This document shows, in pieces, positions 48,650 to 61,599 of a stretch of 64,000 nucleotides of DNA. The stretch's first letter is position 1, and each line of letters opens with the position of its first letter. The position numbers and the translations under genes are program-made. Source of the DNA: Selaginella tamariscina (Eukaryota > Streptophyta > Lycopodiopsida > Selaginellales > Selaginellaceae); contig PUQB01000007.1 in NCBI GenBank assembly GCA_003024785.1, positions 722,001 to 786,000 of the forward strand, in the 5' to 3' direction. Under the pieces are notes generated by a model, which had not been told where the DNA came from, did not search any database, and saw only the letters and a program-made list of their open reading frames with translations.

Positions 48650-48699
48650 GTGGAGTTTTTCGTTAAGTTATATATAGTTAAATGAATATTCGGCCCCAG

Positions 48700-49849
48700 T
48701 TTAGTAGTACCCATTTATGTGCAAATCTTATATAAAATTTTGATTGATTAATTTATATATGGGGTGTCATAGCTGTATAATTTCCAGAGTTTGAAATATT
48801 TACTTAATATCGTTTAATTTATTTATTCAATTCAAGTCATTTTAGTTATTTATTATTATTAAGTATTATTGATTAATTATAATTTTAATAATTAGTAATT
48901 AATACTTTAAATAAAGTATGTATATTTGCAATTATAAATATCTTTTAAATTATCTTATACGTCAAACTTCATAAATTAAACTAATAAAAAAAACTCTTTG
49001 TGCAAAATATATTATGTTTTTAAATACACAAAGAAGAGCATACATCCTAACAATACATATAGATATATAGATATGAATAACACTAAAAAAGATCCACTGT
49101 GCAATATACTATATATGTGTATTTCAATAATAAAACTAAAATAATAATATAATGAAGGATTATATTATTTTAATACATGTAAAATTATTTATACTCGAAA
49201 ATAAGGTTGAACTATATTAATGTTTTAGCTCCTATTATAATTTTTAATGAACAAATTCCTATAAATTTTACTGTGTAAGAAATTTATTTATTAATAATGT
49301 AAACCTAAACAATTATATAAATCTTTATTATTAGTTTGTATAAATTAAACATTTAAAATAGCATATCTTTCGGTTTTTATTTCTCTTAAATCACATAATG
49401 TATATAGTCATTTCGTTTATCGATACACCGGTAATACATTTGATATTTATTTTTATATCTATTTACTTACTGTAATATACCAATGCCTTAGAACATTATC
49501 TTTAACATGTATCACGCACCAGGTGTTGCTTGTGATATAATGTACATGTACAATGTAAAAGGTATTTAATATTTACATATGCTAATCTGATAATCAAACT
49601 TATTATAAATTTGTATATACTTATTTTAATCATAAACAACCACATGATATTCAAAGATATAATACCTATACAATCTAACATACACATAGTAATCCAAACA
49701 AATATGTCAATATAAATCTATTTAATTAGACTTATTATAAAATAAATATATGATTCAGAAGCATGTATGATATAATGTCCAATGATATACATGATGTGTA
49801 TACTTGTTTATAATTGTTATTCTGAGTTTATTAATTTTGATAATTTAAA
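48700..49849. other. AT-rich gene-free stretch
   Basis: 3'UTR of RPB11 at the left; otherwise AT-rich, nothing recognised. Confidence 0.6.
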
Positions 49850-50566
49850 CTAACTGCATTTTCTCTGTGCTTGTTTCCCACACAATCCTGGGTTGCCTTT
49901 AAAACTATATAAAACATATTAGAATATACTTAGAATATATACTATATATTATATAAGTAGTAGAATATATTAGAAAATATAATCCCATTTCAAATATATA
50001 CCTCGTGGGAGTGAATTTGTCGAGAGCACCACCTTCAGGAATAGGTCCTGATAAATTGTTATAAGACAGATCACTGCAATGCACAATTAATTAGTTTAAA
50101 ATATAAAAACAAATTATTAAATTTGTTTAAGTATTACTTTAAGTTAAACATTGATTTATATTTGTATTAAGAATGCCTAATATTATTTATACAGTTTTAA
50201 ACTGCTTAATATTAACTTACAGGTATTTAAGGCTTGTTAAGTTTCCCAAGCTTGAAGGAATTTGTCCAGATAGTGAGTTCTTATGCAAATCAAGCCTGAT
50301 TAAATGCTTTAACTTCCCAAACTCTTGAGGAATAAAACCGATAAGGTGGTTTGAGAAAAGGTTTCTGTTAAAATAATTAATAAATTATTTATAACAAAAA
50401 AAACCATTAGAAATTTATAATACATATTTATTATTAAATTAATATTTTTCATGCATATAAATAAAAACCTTACAAGTATTGCAACTTCTTTAGATTTCCA
50501 AACTCTGGAACTAGTGGCCCAGATAAGCTGGCTTCTCCCAAGTCACTATATTACAAAGTTAATAAA

Positions 50567-50600
<34 letters not shown>

Positions 50601-50894
50601 GCGCACACGCACGCACAGACAACAAAACTTACACTCTAGTAACACTGTTCTCATTATCACAAGTGACATGGAACCATGTACAAGGATTAATAAGCGTGGA
50701 ATTCCAGCTCTGTAAGACACCATTTGGATCCTTCACTGCTCTCTTAAAAGCATATAGAGAATCCCCTGAATTCAAATAACAACATTAGTTTGACATATAC
50801 TTAGTCTGCTCAAATATGTACCTTCTCTATTAGCTGATGATGTATATATCCATATAACAGAGATTAATAACAATGAAGAAAACAAGAACCTCAT
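49850..50894 (-). CDS. Secreted SERK-type leucine-rich-repeat protein without kinase
   Basis: Six exons on the minus strand: 50,822-50,894, 50,633-50,765, 50,474-50,544, 50,221-50,364, 50,002-50,073 and 49,850-49,904, about 182 residues. Exon 1 is a signal peptide ([15 protein letters not shown]...). Exon 2 is the LRRNT_2 cap ([20 protein letters not shown], then [10 protein letters not shown]). Exons 3-5 hold LRR units: [57 protein letters not shown] and [18 protein letters not shown]. The last exon gives [16 protein letters not shown], the C-terminal cysteine cap, then a stop. The cap and exon phases match SERK receptor ectodomains, but no membrane segment or kinase follows. Short proteins of this type exist in plants and can act as apoplastic or co-receptor-like partners. 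The frame is unbroken. Confidence 0.88.
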
Positions 50895-51700
50895 TGTGCA
50901 ACTGATTTCTATCTAACTATTCTAAAACGATTTATAAATACTGAAGGAACGTATTACACACGCACACACGTATGCACGGACGGACATAAACAAAGACTGA
51001 TTGGTGTGCTAGTCAAGTTTCTACAGAAAACATTCGAATAAATTATCTGCAGTATAATATGTATAGCACATTCTTCACATCTGTTTCTGCGATGGTGGTA
51101 CAGCTTAAGTTATATGTAAATTCGCAATGTTAAATTAAGATATAGAAAACTTAATTTAAGTAGATATAGCCTTAGAGCCATTTATTTAAGTGAAATTCAT
51201 TTAATAATATTGTCTTTTATGGTATAGAAAACACCTCACATAAGAAAATTATTATTTTATGTTATTATTATCTTATTTATTATATACACACGTATGGTCT
51301 TTTAAGTATAAACGCCAAGGAGCTAGACTCCGTGATTCCCTTGGAGTTTTGTGCACTCGGACGTACGCGGCGCTGCGCGCCAGGACGGTGCATCTATATA
51401 AGGAATATTCACACTGCAGATCCTTGGTGCCAAGGATAGCGAGAGAATAAATTGTCGACGTCCTGGAATTTCATCGGCACCCACGGGCTGTTTTGGGTAA
51501 CTCTAGCACTTCATATTGTGAAGACAATGGAAAAACTGATTATGAAAGATATAAAAGTATATGTTTAAGTGGGTTGTCAAAGGACGTTAATTGATTTGAA
51601 ACTCATCAAAGGTATTCATGTTACTAAATGACGTATGCAAAATATTATTTAAATTATTGTATGCACATGTGCTAATTTCAAACCGTTAAATTAGTTTTTT
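50895..51700. other. Gene-free spacer with a stray minisatellite-like unit
   Basis: At 51,421-51,449 the sequence TCCTTGGTGCCAAGGATAGC closely matches the unit of the 29-bp array at 52,517-52,719. A GC-richer patch with CTATATAAGG lies just before it (51,330-51,420). No gene recognised. Confidence 0.5.
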
Positions 51701-54600
51701 ACATTAGTTAAAAGACTATAAGATTAAATTTACAAAAATAATATTGTAGGCATGGACCCTTCATTAGTTCTTCTTTTAAATATTACTTTTAATCTTCTTC
51801 ATCTTTGTTGTGTGTAATAAAAGGTTAAACGATTGTGTTTTTATGGGTAGTTCATCACTAGTGGCTCCTCGAACCATTTTCTTCTTTCTCTTGTGTGGTG
51901 GATGTTTATTTGAATGTTTAAAGGTCATCTTCTTGGTCACTATCAATTTTATCTTTATTACTCTCATATTCCTCATCCTTAAATTCTGAGTCACTACCTG
52001 AAGTTTTTTTGGGCTCTTCCTTCGGCTCAAATGTTTTCTTGAAATGCAAACGTTCTAGTAGGTTTGCCAACACTGTCTCTTTCACATACAAGCAAATTAC
52101 TTGATCCATATCCACTCCCAAAATGTTCCTTCCGATTGTAACTCCAATAAAAAATAATTTTCTAATACCCATAAACAAGTTTAGGACATAATCACCGAGT
52201 TTCATTATAGCTCTTAAGATCTTGGTGAACATAAGACCTGATTTCTCGAACCCCTAGTGCTTGTAATCAAACTAAATAAGTACTTTACATTGATATTTAT
52301 TGCTTACTAGACATACCAATATTTCTTAACTAATGACTTTTGATATTTAATATTTTTTACAAGGATGTTAGTCTGTACATCTAGTGGGTTCGAAATAGCT
52401 TTATGGTCTTTCCTTTGTACCATCACAATCAATTGCACATAAATCCATTGCATTCACAAATGCATCTAAGGTCAATCATGTATGAATATTTAATTCATTA
52501 ACTAACATATAATTAAATTTGGGCTTCGAGGATAGCAAGGAGAAATCCTCGGCATTGAGGATCTCATTGCCATGTCCTCAGTGTCAAGGATACCAATGAC
52601 AAGTCCTCACCATCAAGGATCTACATTCAATATCTTCGGCACTAAGGATACCATGGACAAATCCTTGGTGCTGAGGATTCCTCTACAATGTCCTTGGTGT
52701 TGAGAAAACCATTGACAATTCAAGAATTTATAGTTGATGTTCTTTGCTAATTGAATTTAATATAAGTGATGTACCTTAATGTCCTTGTTGTATCCCCAGC
52801 CATGAAAATTAGAATTTATAAGACCAATCTCTTGGATCGTGATATAGTATTTTGAGTGCACATGGCTTGATCAACACTACAAACCCCTACATTTGAAGAA
52901 ATTCCTCACAATAAGTGAGAAATGATCTCTAGAAAGAATGCAAGTTAGTTACTCCAATTTTCCAATAATCCACATGTTTGTTGAGAAAGGCCAATTGAAA
53001 AGTCTTCGACTACCAAGACATATCCCCTACCTTATGACAACAATGTATGTTCAATGCTTAGTTGTGGAAATTATATAATCTTCTTAATACCTTCCTTGAG
53101 CATGTCGAGGGGTATAATATGTACTTCAAAAGCTTTACTTAATGATAAAATGTTGCAACACAAAACATGTACAACACTTGGCTCCTTTTCCAATGGCATC
53201 GTAGAAAAATTATACAATTCATCCTCCACAGACTTTCCTCATTTACCCCTGCTTTTTCTCAATCCACCGCCATTGCATGACTCAGCCAACAACATCTTTC
53301 TCTTCTTGGTTCTTTCTCATGTCCCTCAGGAAGCCTGAAAAACTACAGCTCGTCGTGTGACACACAATGAAGCTCTAAGTACAAACGAACATCTTCAATC
53401 TCTTCATCGATGAATTTTTGTGAAAGTTTCAAGTACAATTTCGAGTTGAAGGCAAATTCCTTGGCTTGCTTGTCCATCCACAGCTTGATCCATTTTGTTG
53501 CAAGATCTTGGTTTTCTTTGGTAAATCTATTAATAGTATAGACTTAGAAATTGTCATAATTCTTACCTAGTGGAATTACTTAACTCAGGTTATTATGATC
53601 ATCTGATTAAATAGCATATGAGCTCTCCTCATAACATCAATTGGCTTTTAGTCTTTATGGCTAAGGAGAAAAGGATAATGTTATGACATTTGGTAGTGGA
53701 GTTAACTTAAATTCGATTTTCATCAGGGACGAGCTTGTGAACTCATGCACCAAGTGAGCGGGCTAATCCTCTCTAGACCATACCATTTTGAAAAATATGT
53801 AAAAAAAGTTCCTAAGGATCTACCTAACCCTTGGCCTGTTGTGAAAGGAACAAGAGGATATCGAACTTTTGATGGGAGCGGGTGTCTCTCTTTGTATGGT
53901 GTCTAGTTTTTCAAACACCCATCAAGAACACCCCCACAAGCACAAGATTGAACATATCTATAATGCTCTTTTCCATAAACATCCCAACAACAAGGGAGGG
54001 TAAGCAAAATTAGAAGCGTGTGAAAAATGTCAGACAAAGCCAGTAGTTTGTTGATTGTCAAACTTGTGGGTCACGAGGTAAAGGACTGCTCGCCATTTGT
54101 CTTAAATGAAAAGGGTTCACATGAACATACACTGTCACCATCTCTCAGTACCCAAGTTGTTCATGTGACAAGTTTGCAATTGAAAGAACATACCCTAGCT
54201 AGAATTACACACCCTACATCTAATATATTTTTTTGTCCACATACTGATTACAAGTCTTAATGTAAACATATTTATCCATAGACCAACACATTTTGAATTT
54301 GAAGTAAACACACTTTTCTTCAGAGTAGCTATTGGTAATTTATTATTTTCATTATCTATGATTTTTTAACGATAAATAATTGATGACTTTTAAATCAACC
54401 AAAACTTTATCTATACAACATTTATATAAAAACTCTATGACCTAGCTCATCTTTGTTTATTATGATCGAATTCTACAAAAGTCAAAGTATTCCAAACCAT
54501 TTCTGCATTGGCTTAAGCATAATCCTCAGCACCACACTGACTTCAGCCAGCACTGAGGATTAATAAGGAATATTCCATGGATATTTTATAAAGACGTGTG
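51700..54600. other. Decayed repetitive DNA with retroelement-like traces
   Basis: A minus-strand open stretch (51,918-52,232) encodes an acidic, Lys-rich protein end (KDEEYESNKDKIDSDQEDD-like) that I cannot assign. Near 54,055-54,110 on the plus strand a CCHC-like zinc-knuckle trace (CQTCG, then GHEVKDC) suggests an old gag gene. Nothing else is firm. This is probably an old retroelement fossil with many breaks. Confidence 0.35.
52517..52719. repeat. 29-bp minisatellite, about 7 units
   Basis: Units start at 52,517 (diverged), 52,546, 52,575, 52,604, 52,633, 52,662 and 52,691, each exactly 29 bp. The consensus begins TCCTYGGYRCTGAGGATACC and ends with an ATTGACAAG-like part. Units differ at about a quarter to a third of positions but keep length, so the array is old yet has no indels. 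Confidence 0.9.
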
Positions 54601-55440
54601 TTCTTGACAATGTGTGTGTGACCATTTGTGAATTCATTTTTAATGAGAATCGAACTTAAGATATAAATTTATTTCACATGAAAATAAAACTTAGGTTATG
54701 AATTAATTTTCCATGAGAACTGAACTTAGTAAAGAGAATCAAACTTAGGTCTTATGTCTATGGAAAGGAAATATATTTATATTGATACTTGTCACACTTA
54801 ATATTTGTCATGGAGCCCTAGCACAAAAATTTATATTTTATTAATTCCTTTGTAGCATATTGGTAACATAAATATACTTTTGATGATCCTAAACTGTATC
54901 ATCATTTTTATTTTATAATGTCCTTCGAAGTAATTTAGGGTTTACATTAAAATTTGGTTTATAATTTAATAATGCACTATTACTTTTATTTTATAATATC
55001 TCTAGGATTTACATGATTTTTAAGTAAATAAGGGAAGTTCTCTAAATTGAGTTTTTAATTTAATAAGGTTGATAAAGTACTTTCTGGTTGGTAGAGTTTT
55101 GAATTAAGTAAGCTTTATATTTTATTTTTCATTAAAATAAATGGTGATAAAGTGTATCAGAAATACTATTTTTCATGTTTTAATGCTAGACCATTTATTA
55201 AATTACCAATGTAATTATAAAACTATTTAATGGTAAGGTGAAAATATTCTTGTGATATAAATTATTAATAAGTAATGTCTAACTTAAATGCTTTACTTCC
55301 TCAAATACTTTATTAGTGTCATCACCAATTTTAAAATATTCTCGGATATTAGCATATTCTTAATTCTAATATATTTTAATTTGATAAGGCTTTAGTATAT
55401 TTAAACATTTTTTATAAATAAGACTCGTATTTATATAAAT
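54600..55440. other. AT-rich gene-free stretch
   Basis: Nothing recognised on either strand. Confidence 0.5.
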
Positions 55441-55444
55441 AAGA

Positions 55445-55530
55445 CTTTTTTAAGTCGGAGCGACCACATATATCTCTTGTTAAGACCTCTTCAAAGTCCA
55501 GCAACTACATATCAGTGTGTAGCAAACTTT
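55445..55530. repeat. Direct repeat left of the hAT remnant
   Basis: Contains AAGTCGGAGCGACCACATAT, TCTCTTGTTAAGAC and TCAAAGTCCAGCAACTACAT. The same blocks, diverged, recur at 58,300-58,370 in the same orientation (TCTCTTGTTAAAAC, AAGTAAAGCGATTGCATAT, CTCTGGTTAAGAC). Confidence 0.6.
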
Positions 55531-55799
55531 TTTAAAAAAATAAGAAAGAATCTTTGAGTTTTGAACAAAGACTATAATTTTGACTTAAACCCATCAAATA
55601 AACCATAGTGATTTAAATCAATAAATTTTAAATAATTTATATAATGATTTTTAATTAATTTAAATTAAATTAAATATATAGATTTAATAGTATATTCTTT
55701 AATTCTATGAATGCCTTTTCAATTTATTCATTATATAAATTATTAATATATATATTTATAATTAAAAATAGAATTTATTTATTTAAAAATAGTAAAAAC

Positions 55800-57900
55800 C
55801 ATGGTTTAAACCAATTCATGATTTTGAAATTGAATTGCAAATTTCTTTGTTGTACCAAATTGATCTTTTTAGTGAGGATTTTGTTCCGAAAAAAAATCCT
55901 TGATTTATCAAATCCAAAAGGAAATTAAAAAACATCCAAGTAGTGTAAATATGTCCATACGTTGCTCCATCCTTCCACGTTTGAACTACAGCATCAAAGT
56001 TAAAAGCAACTATAGGCGGGCCTTGAGCAAAAACCCTCACTAACTTATCTATTATGGTTGTTCCCAACTAGTTACAAAACTTACTCTTCACTAAGTTAAT
56101 CTTGCTAAAGTTGCACTTACATGAAGCTATGTTCCCCATCCCAATTGCTGCCAGCCTCAATAAATTAGGATACTTGATTTTCTAGCTACCATGCTCATAA
56201 ATCATACCCTATACATCAATGACCTTCCATTCTTTAGAAGCCACTATTTTCCACAAGTTGTACTCCTCAATTAGTGTTGCTTCATCAATTATCTTTGCAT
56301 TGAATTTGCCAAGTTTGATGATCTTAGACTGCCAAATGACTTTGTTAGGAAATGTAACCTCGAGAGAATACCTTAAGCTTCTGAATCTTGTAACCTAATC
56401 TTTATACAATCCAGAAGAGCTCTCACAAAGTTTTCCTAAAAAATCATCTCCATCCTCATCCCTTGTTATCTTTATGCCCCCGTACTCAAATCCCCGAATT
56501 GACGATCTAAGCTCATTTAGGAGACCTTTCCAACGTCCACCATTTGGAAGAATAGGATAGCCTCGATTATCCAGCAAGTAGCTATTTAGATCCATCTAAT
56601 CCTTGTCTAGATAATAACAAGTGATGTCTATAGTCACAGCTTGGAACTCCTTGCTAAGTTGGGCCACCACCTCTAATATGTCTCCCAAAGTGCAGAACAT
56701 AGATGAGTTTGAAGTTCTTAAGCCGCTTATAAAGCTCAGTAGCTTGTGCTTTGTCACCATCCTTGAAGAACTACAGCAATGACTCTGCTCTGCCTCTACT
56801 CAACCATCAAGTCTATTGTATACGCAAAATCTTCAACGTACAAAAATCAAACTCCTCTTCTAGTGCCTTCAGTTGCTACAATCTGCCAGAACTCCTAGAG
56901 AAAAATGTCTTCCACACATAGATTCACTCTATGAGCTAGGGAATGCACTAAAGTAATGTAAGGAGTAGCCTCCTTGAGTGAGGTTGCTATCCCTATCCTC
57001 GATCCAGTCATGACGCTGCAGCCATCTAAGCCAAATCCCATTAATCTATGCATATCAAGACCCCATTCATGTAGACAAGATTCTATCTGCACTGTTGTCT
57101 GTGACAACCACAATCCCTAAATAAGACGTCTCAACTTTGCCTTTAGAAATATAAATAGTGTAGAAAATAAGGTGTTTTGTTGTGCTATGAGAATAAATTT
57201 GTTACAATTTGAAACAAAAAAAATTAAAAGCTTACTTGATGTTTGTGCTCTCATCCAGCATTGTGCCAAAGAATGTGCTTGATTTGATTTTCACCGAGAT
57301 TTGATCTAAGAGCACCTACATTGAAAATTAGATATTTCTATTTGAACTTGATTATGATGTCTTATCTTGTTAATGAATGAGATGAATCTTGAACAAGCCA
57401 TTTCATCCACATACATTTTAGGAAATTTCGCTCCATTTAATCTTTGAAGTTCCAATAGCACTGGATACTTTCGCAGAGGAAGAACTCCTTATGCAATACA
57501 GTAAGCAGTCCTAAATAAACTCATAATTCTCTTCTAGCCGTTGAGTTGCAATAGTAATGGAGACTTGAACACCATCTTTGACTCCAGCTTTATATATAGA
57601 ATGTAGGTGCTTTTTAGATTTGCCATGGGCATGAAAATTGAAAGTTTTCATATTTGTTGAGCCTAATGTGGCAAAAGGACTCCTACAATACTTGTTAGAT
57701 ATGCACAATGACCAAAAATTGTAGTTGTAAGTCAAAATAGAATTATTTCTTCATCAAATTTCAGCCAATGCCATTTTTTTCCACTCAACTGAAAATTTCT
57801 TCTTATGTCTGCTCTTCTCGTCTTCATCTTGAAGATTCCCTACCTCCTCTTCTTGCTCATCCTCCTCTATCTTATTATGATTTTCTTGAACTCTAAAAAA
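55800..57900 (-). pseudogene. hAT-type transposase remnant (TTF-finger class)
   Basis: Read on the minus strand from 57,900 to 55,800. First comes an acidic and basic N-terminus (EDEKSRHKKKFSVEW near 57,830-57,790), then a TTF-type zinc-finger-like region with CRSPFATLGSTNMKTFNFHA and KSKKHLHS (57,700-57,590). The catalytic-domain block LMGFGLDGCSVMTGSRIGIA followed by PYITLVHSLAHRVNL lies at 57,040-56,910; in this family it normally reads GFGSDGASVMTG...HC.AHRL. Further downstream pieces are LNSYLLDNRGYPILPNGGRW (56,590-56,530) and IIDKLVRVFAQGPP. Stops and frame changes separate these blocks, for example around 57,480-57,240, 56,890-56,600 and 56,390-56,070, so it is inactive. No clear terminal inverted repeats or 8-bp target duplication were found by eye. 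Confidence 0.75.
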
Positions 57901-58299
57901 TGCTAACTATGTTTGCTTACCTTTGCAATCTCTCTTGTTATGGCCTTGTTTCTAGCCCCCATCTCACTGTACATCCTAGCTTTGTGGCCCCTTACCCTAT
58001 TACAATTGATCAGTGTTCTTGTTTTCACAATGCACACACAACACACCACACGCATTCAAAACATGTTATACGTATGCAAATATACATGTGTTTACTTGAT
58101 TAATTAAGTTAAATTTAATTTAATCTAATTAAGTTTAATTAATATAAACCCTAATCCTAAGATATGTACCATGAAAGTGTACCGATTCAATCCTTATACA
58201 TGGTTTTTTTAGCACGTCCATAAATCCTTGTGATTTTTTTTTAAACTGGAAATTTTCAATTTGTACCAACAAGTTACAATAACGCCTAAGACTTTGCTA

Positions 58300-58375
58300 C
58301 ATATTACATGTCTCTTGTTAAAACTTTTTCAAGTAAAGCGATTGCATATCTCTCTGGTTAAGACATTAACTTTAA
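58300..58375. repeat. Direct repeat right of the hAT remnant
   Basis: Diverged copy of the repeat at 55,445-55,530, same orientation; about 2.8 kb apart. Confidence 0.6.
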
Positions 58376-58379
58376 AAAA

Positions 58380-61300
58380 AAATAATAATAATATGTAAAA
58401 AATATAAAAACTTTTTATAAAAGAAAGAGGAACCCTTATTAATATACTAAACTACCCTCCAATTAAGAGACAATTGTCTTTACACTCAAGTTAATTATAT
58501 TAATTTTTAATTTAATAAAAGTAATTTATTTTTAATTGAATCTTTTTAATCAAGGCCCCTTTACATATAGTTTCAATTTAGTTAATTTCGATGCCCATAA
58601 ATGAGTTAAGAAATTAGTTGAGTTATTTTTATTTTAACCATAGTTATGTAAAAATAAGGTAGTTAAGCTAAATTTAATTAATTTTTGTTATTTAATTATG
58701 CTTTACTATGAAATACTTAATCTAACTTCAATTAAGTTTACTACTTAACTTATGATTAACCAATGGTAAATGTATTAAAAATGGTTTAAACTAAAATTTA
58801 TCATTTTAAACACATCTTAAAAACTTTTTTCATATTATAATACATTTCTTACACCCTATGACGAAATCTTTATAAATTTTTTTTATGTATGTATGATAGG
58901 TAAACATCCCAATCTTTATCATCATAAATATGTATGAGTTAACACAAAACTTTATTTTGTTCACCACTTACAATGTATGTATATGTAATACATAAAAGCA
59001 TGCACAACAAATAGATTGTGACACGTTAATATCATATATATATGTGCAAAGAATTATATATAAAGAATAAAAATCCAAATGTTTTACTCACCATAGTTAT
59101 AATATTATACAAATATATAAAATATACACATATTATCTAACTACATGAAATGGACATGCGATCATATGTTCTTCTTTGTATGTATGTGTTTGTTTGGTGT
59201 GTGTATACACATTTATCTTGTCCTTAAGTAACAAAACAAAAACATAAAGCAACATATAAAAAGTCCTATTGTAATGTAGTTAATTATAAAGTTAACATAA
59301 TGTTACAATAAAAAATTTAAGTTAAAATATGTTAAATTAAAGTAGAAGATACTTAGACTTTCTTAATTATATAACTATAAAAGCAAACAGTTTGTATGGA
59401 GGATATATGCCTTATAATGACATCCAAAGTGGTTATTTTCATAAGTATCTTATTATTTATTTTTATTTATTATATTTTATTGTTAGTAACTCTTAAGATG
59501 GTTTAAAGAGAATTTTGTTACTAACTAATACACATTCTCCTTCAAAGAAAATAATTGTGGCTTTAAATCAAAATATTATTTGAAATATTTGTGTTCATTT
59601 TTTTAAAACATACATATACTTATTAGTATTGATATAACAAAACTTCACCATCCTTTTTATTTATAAAATATCTTTTGGGTAATTATTATTTTTACTTAAG
59701 GGTTTACATAAAGTGTAATATGTTGTGTTCGTATACTTAAATTGGTTTTGATTCTTGATTTTAACATGATTAAACAAATCATAAAATATGATTTGGTTGT
59801 ATTAAATAAGAATCTTTTTATTATTAGATAAAAATATTTTGTATTCTTATGTATACTTAAAAAATCTCAGGTAAAGTCATAGTCTTGTTATGAATATAAT
59901 ATATATATTAAAATAGGATGATTATATTGTGAAATAAGATTAATGGACAATTATGATAACGATATAAAGTGAATAAGAATACGAAACAGTTATAATAACA
60001 AAAGATGGGATATATAAAAAGAATGATAGAATAGAGAGAAAGGATCTCATGTTCACTATTGTGTTGTTGATAATACAAATGTATATTGTGTATTCATTAG
60101 TGAGTTTTGCATTCTCTAGGCTTAACCATTCTTTAACTTTGTTGTGTGTGTATTTATATATGATTCATTCTGGTCTGAGTCAACTATATTACTAATAACA
60201 TTTGTGTAAAAAGTTTATAACTTATAAATTTGGTGACCATGAGGGATGATAATTAAAAAATGCAGTTACATAAAGTAGTTAATGAAAGAAAATGAAAGTA
60301 TGAAGTAGCATAATGATGACAAAGCATATATAGAAATTTTAAAAGAAAGGGATATTGTGAAAATGAATTATTAAAGGGAGTAAGTAGATAAGATTTTACG
60401 AGACAATAATGAATGAATTATAATAAAATTTAGAATAACAAAGACTATGAGTAGAGTAATAACAAAGATAAAAACAAAAAAGAAGAAAAAGGTGGTTATG
60501 ACGAAAAACTTTGTTAGATGCATAACATATTAAGTGCATAAAAGCGATTTCGAAAGGAGACTAAGATTTCTATATAATAATACCTTTGAATATAATACTT
60601 TGTATTATGATATGTTTTGAATACTATCAATAGGTTGTCATAATTTGTAATCTGTTGGCCATGATTATAATACCAGTCACTTGCATCTTTTTTTAATATT
60701 AAATAAAATAACCTCCTTAGTAACATGTTAATTAGCCTCACATGCCTTTTCAAATTGTTATATATATATCATACAAGATTCTCATAGTCCACCATTTAAC
60801 AATTGAAATAATAATGTACCAATTGGACGACTTAAAGGGCAACCTTTGCTTCCTTAAGACAAGTGATATCACCAACATTATCAACCTCGCTTACGCCAAT
60901 ACAACAACCTAGGGATAAAGTTCATAATGTTGTATATTTTAGGTGCAAAGAATGGGACATTATTCCCCAGATTGCTCAAATAATATAGAAAATCAAAATG
61001 AATAGATGGAACTCATAACTCAATGAGTAGACGTACAAATTAAGGATGAAGAAGAAGAGTAACATGCTTAACAACTTAAATATTCAATTAAAATAAATTA
61101 GGAAAACGATTCTGAATTATCAATAATTAAGACCTACACAATCCAAGGTCATCAAGAACGTTTTCATCTATGAATCGTCATGCGAGCGGCTATACTGGGA
61201 TGGCATTTTAAAAGTTAAGAGCGGGGGAGTATGGCCCATAGATAGAATATTTTATAAAAAGGTAGGGAGGATGGCCCATAAAATATAATATTCCATAATA

Positions 61301-61590
61301 AACATATTATTCCAAAAACACACTCTTAAGCCTTGGAATGTCAAACCCGGTGACCTTGACACAATCACAAGAACGAAGAGAGTGCTGATGAAGAAGCAAA
61401 ATGATGACAGAGTACAAAATGATTCAAAGAAAAGGCAATGGTATTGGAAAGTGACTAAGCAAATACAAAAATTGCAACCTAATGATGCTCAAACATCTAA
61501 AATATTAGACCTTATTAACCGTATAGAAGAGTTGTTAATATTTGCACCCCTTTTACGAACTCAAATTATACATGTTTTAAGACAAGTATG
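58380..61590. other. AT-rich gene-free stretch
   Basis: No conserved coding sequence on either strand. The string GTATGGCCCATA.. / GGATGGCCCATAAA recurs at 61,230 and 61,270 with an AATATT-rich tail, a small local duplication. An open stretch at 61,382-61,591 is Lys/Gln-rich and unassigned; it lies just ahead of the gypsy remnant and may belong to it. Confidence 0.5.
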
Positions 61591-61599
61591 AAAGTTGGA

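Noticed and set aside
51918-52232. Acidic open frame as a host gene
   Set aside because: No family recognised, no good exon context, embedded in repeats; kept only as a note in the regional entry.
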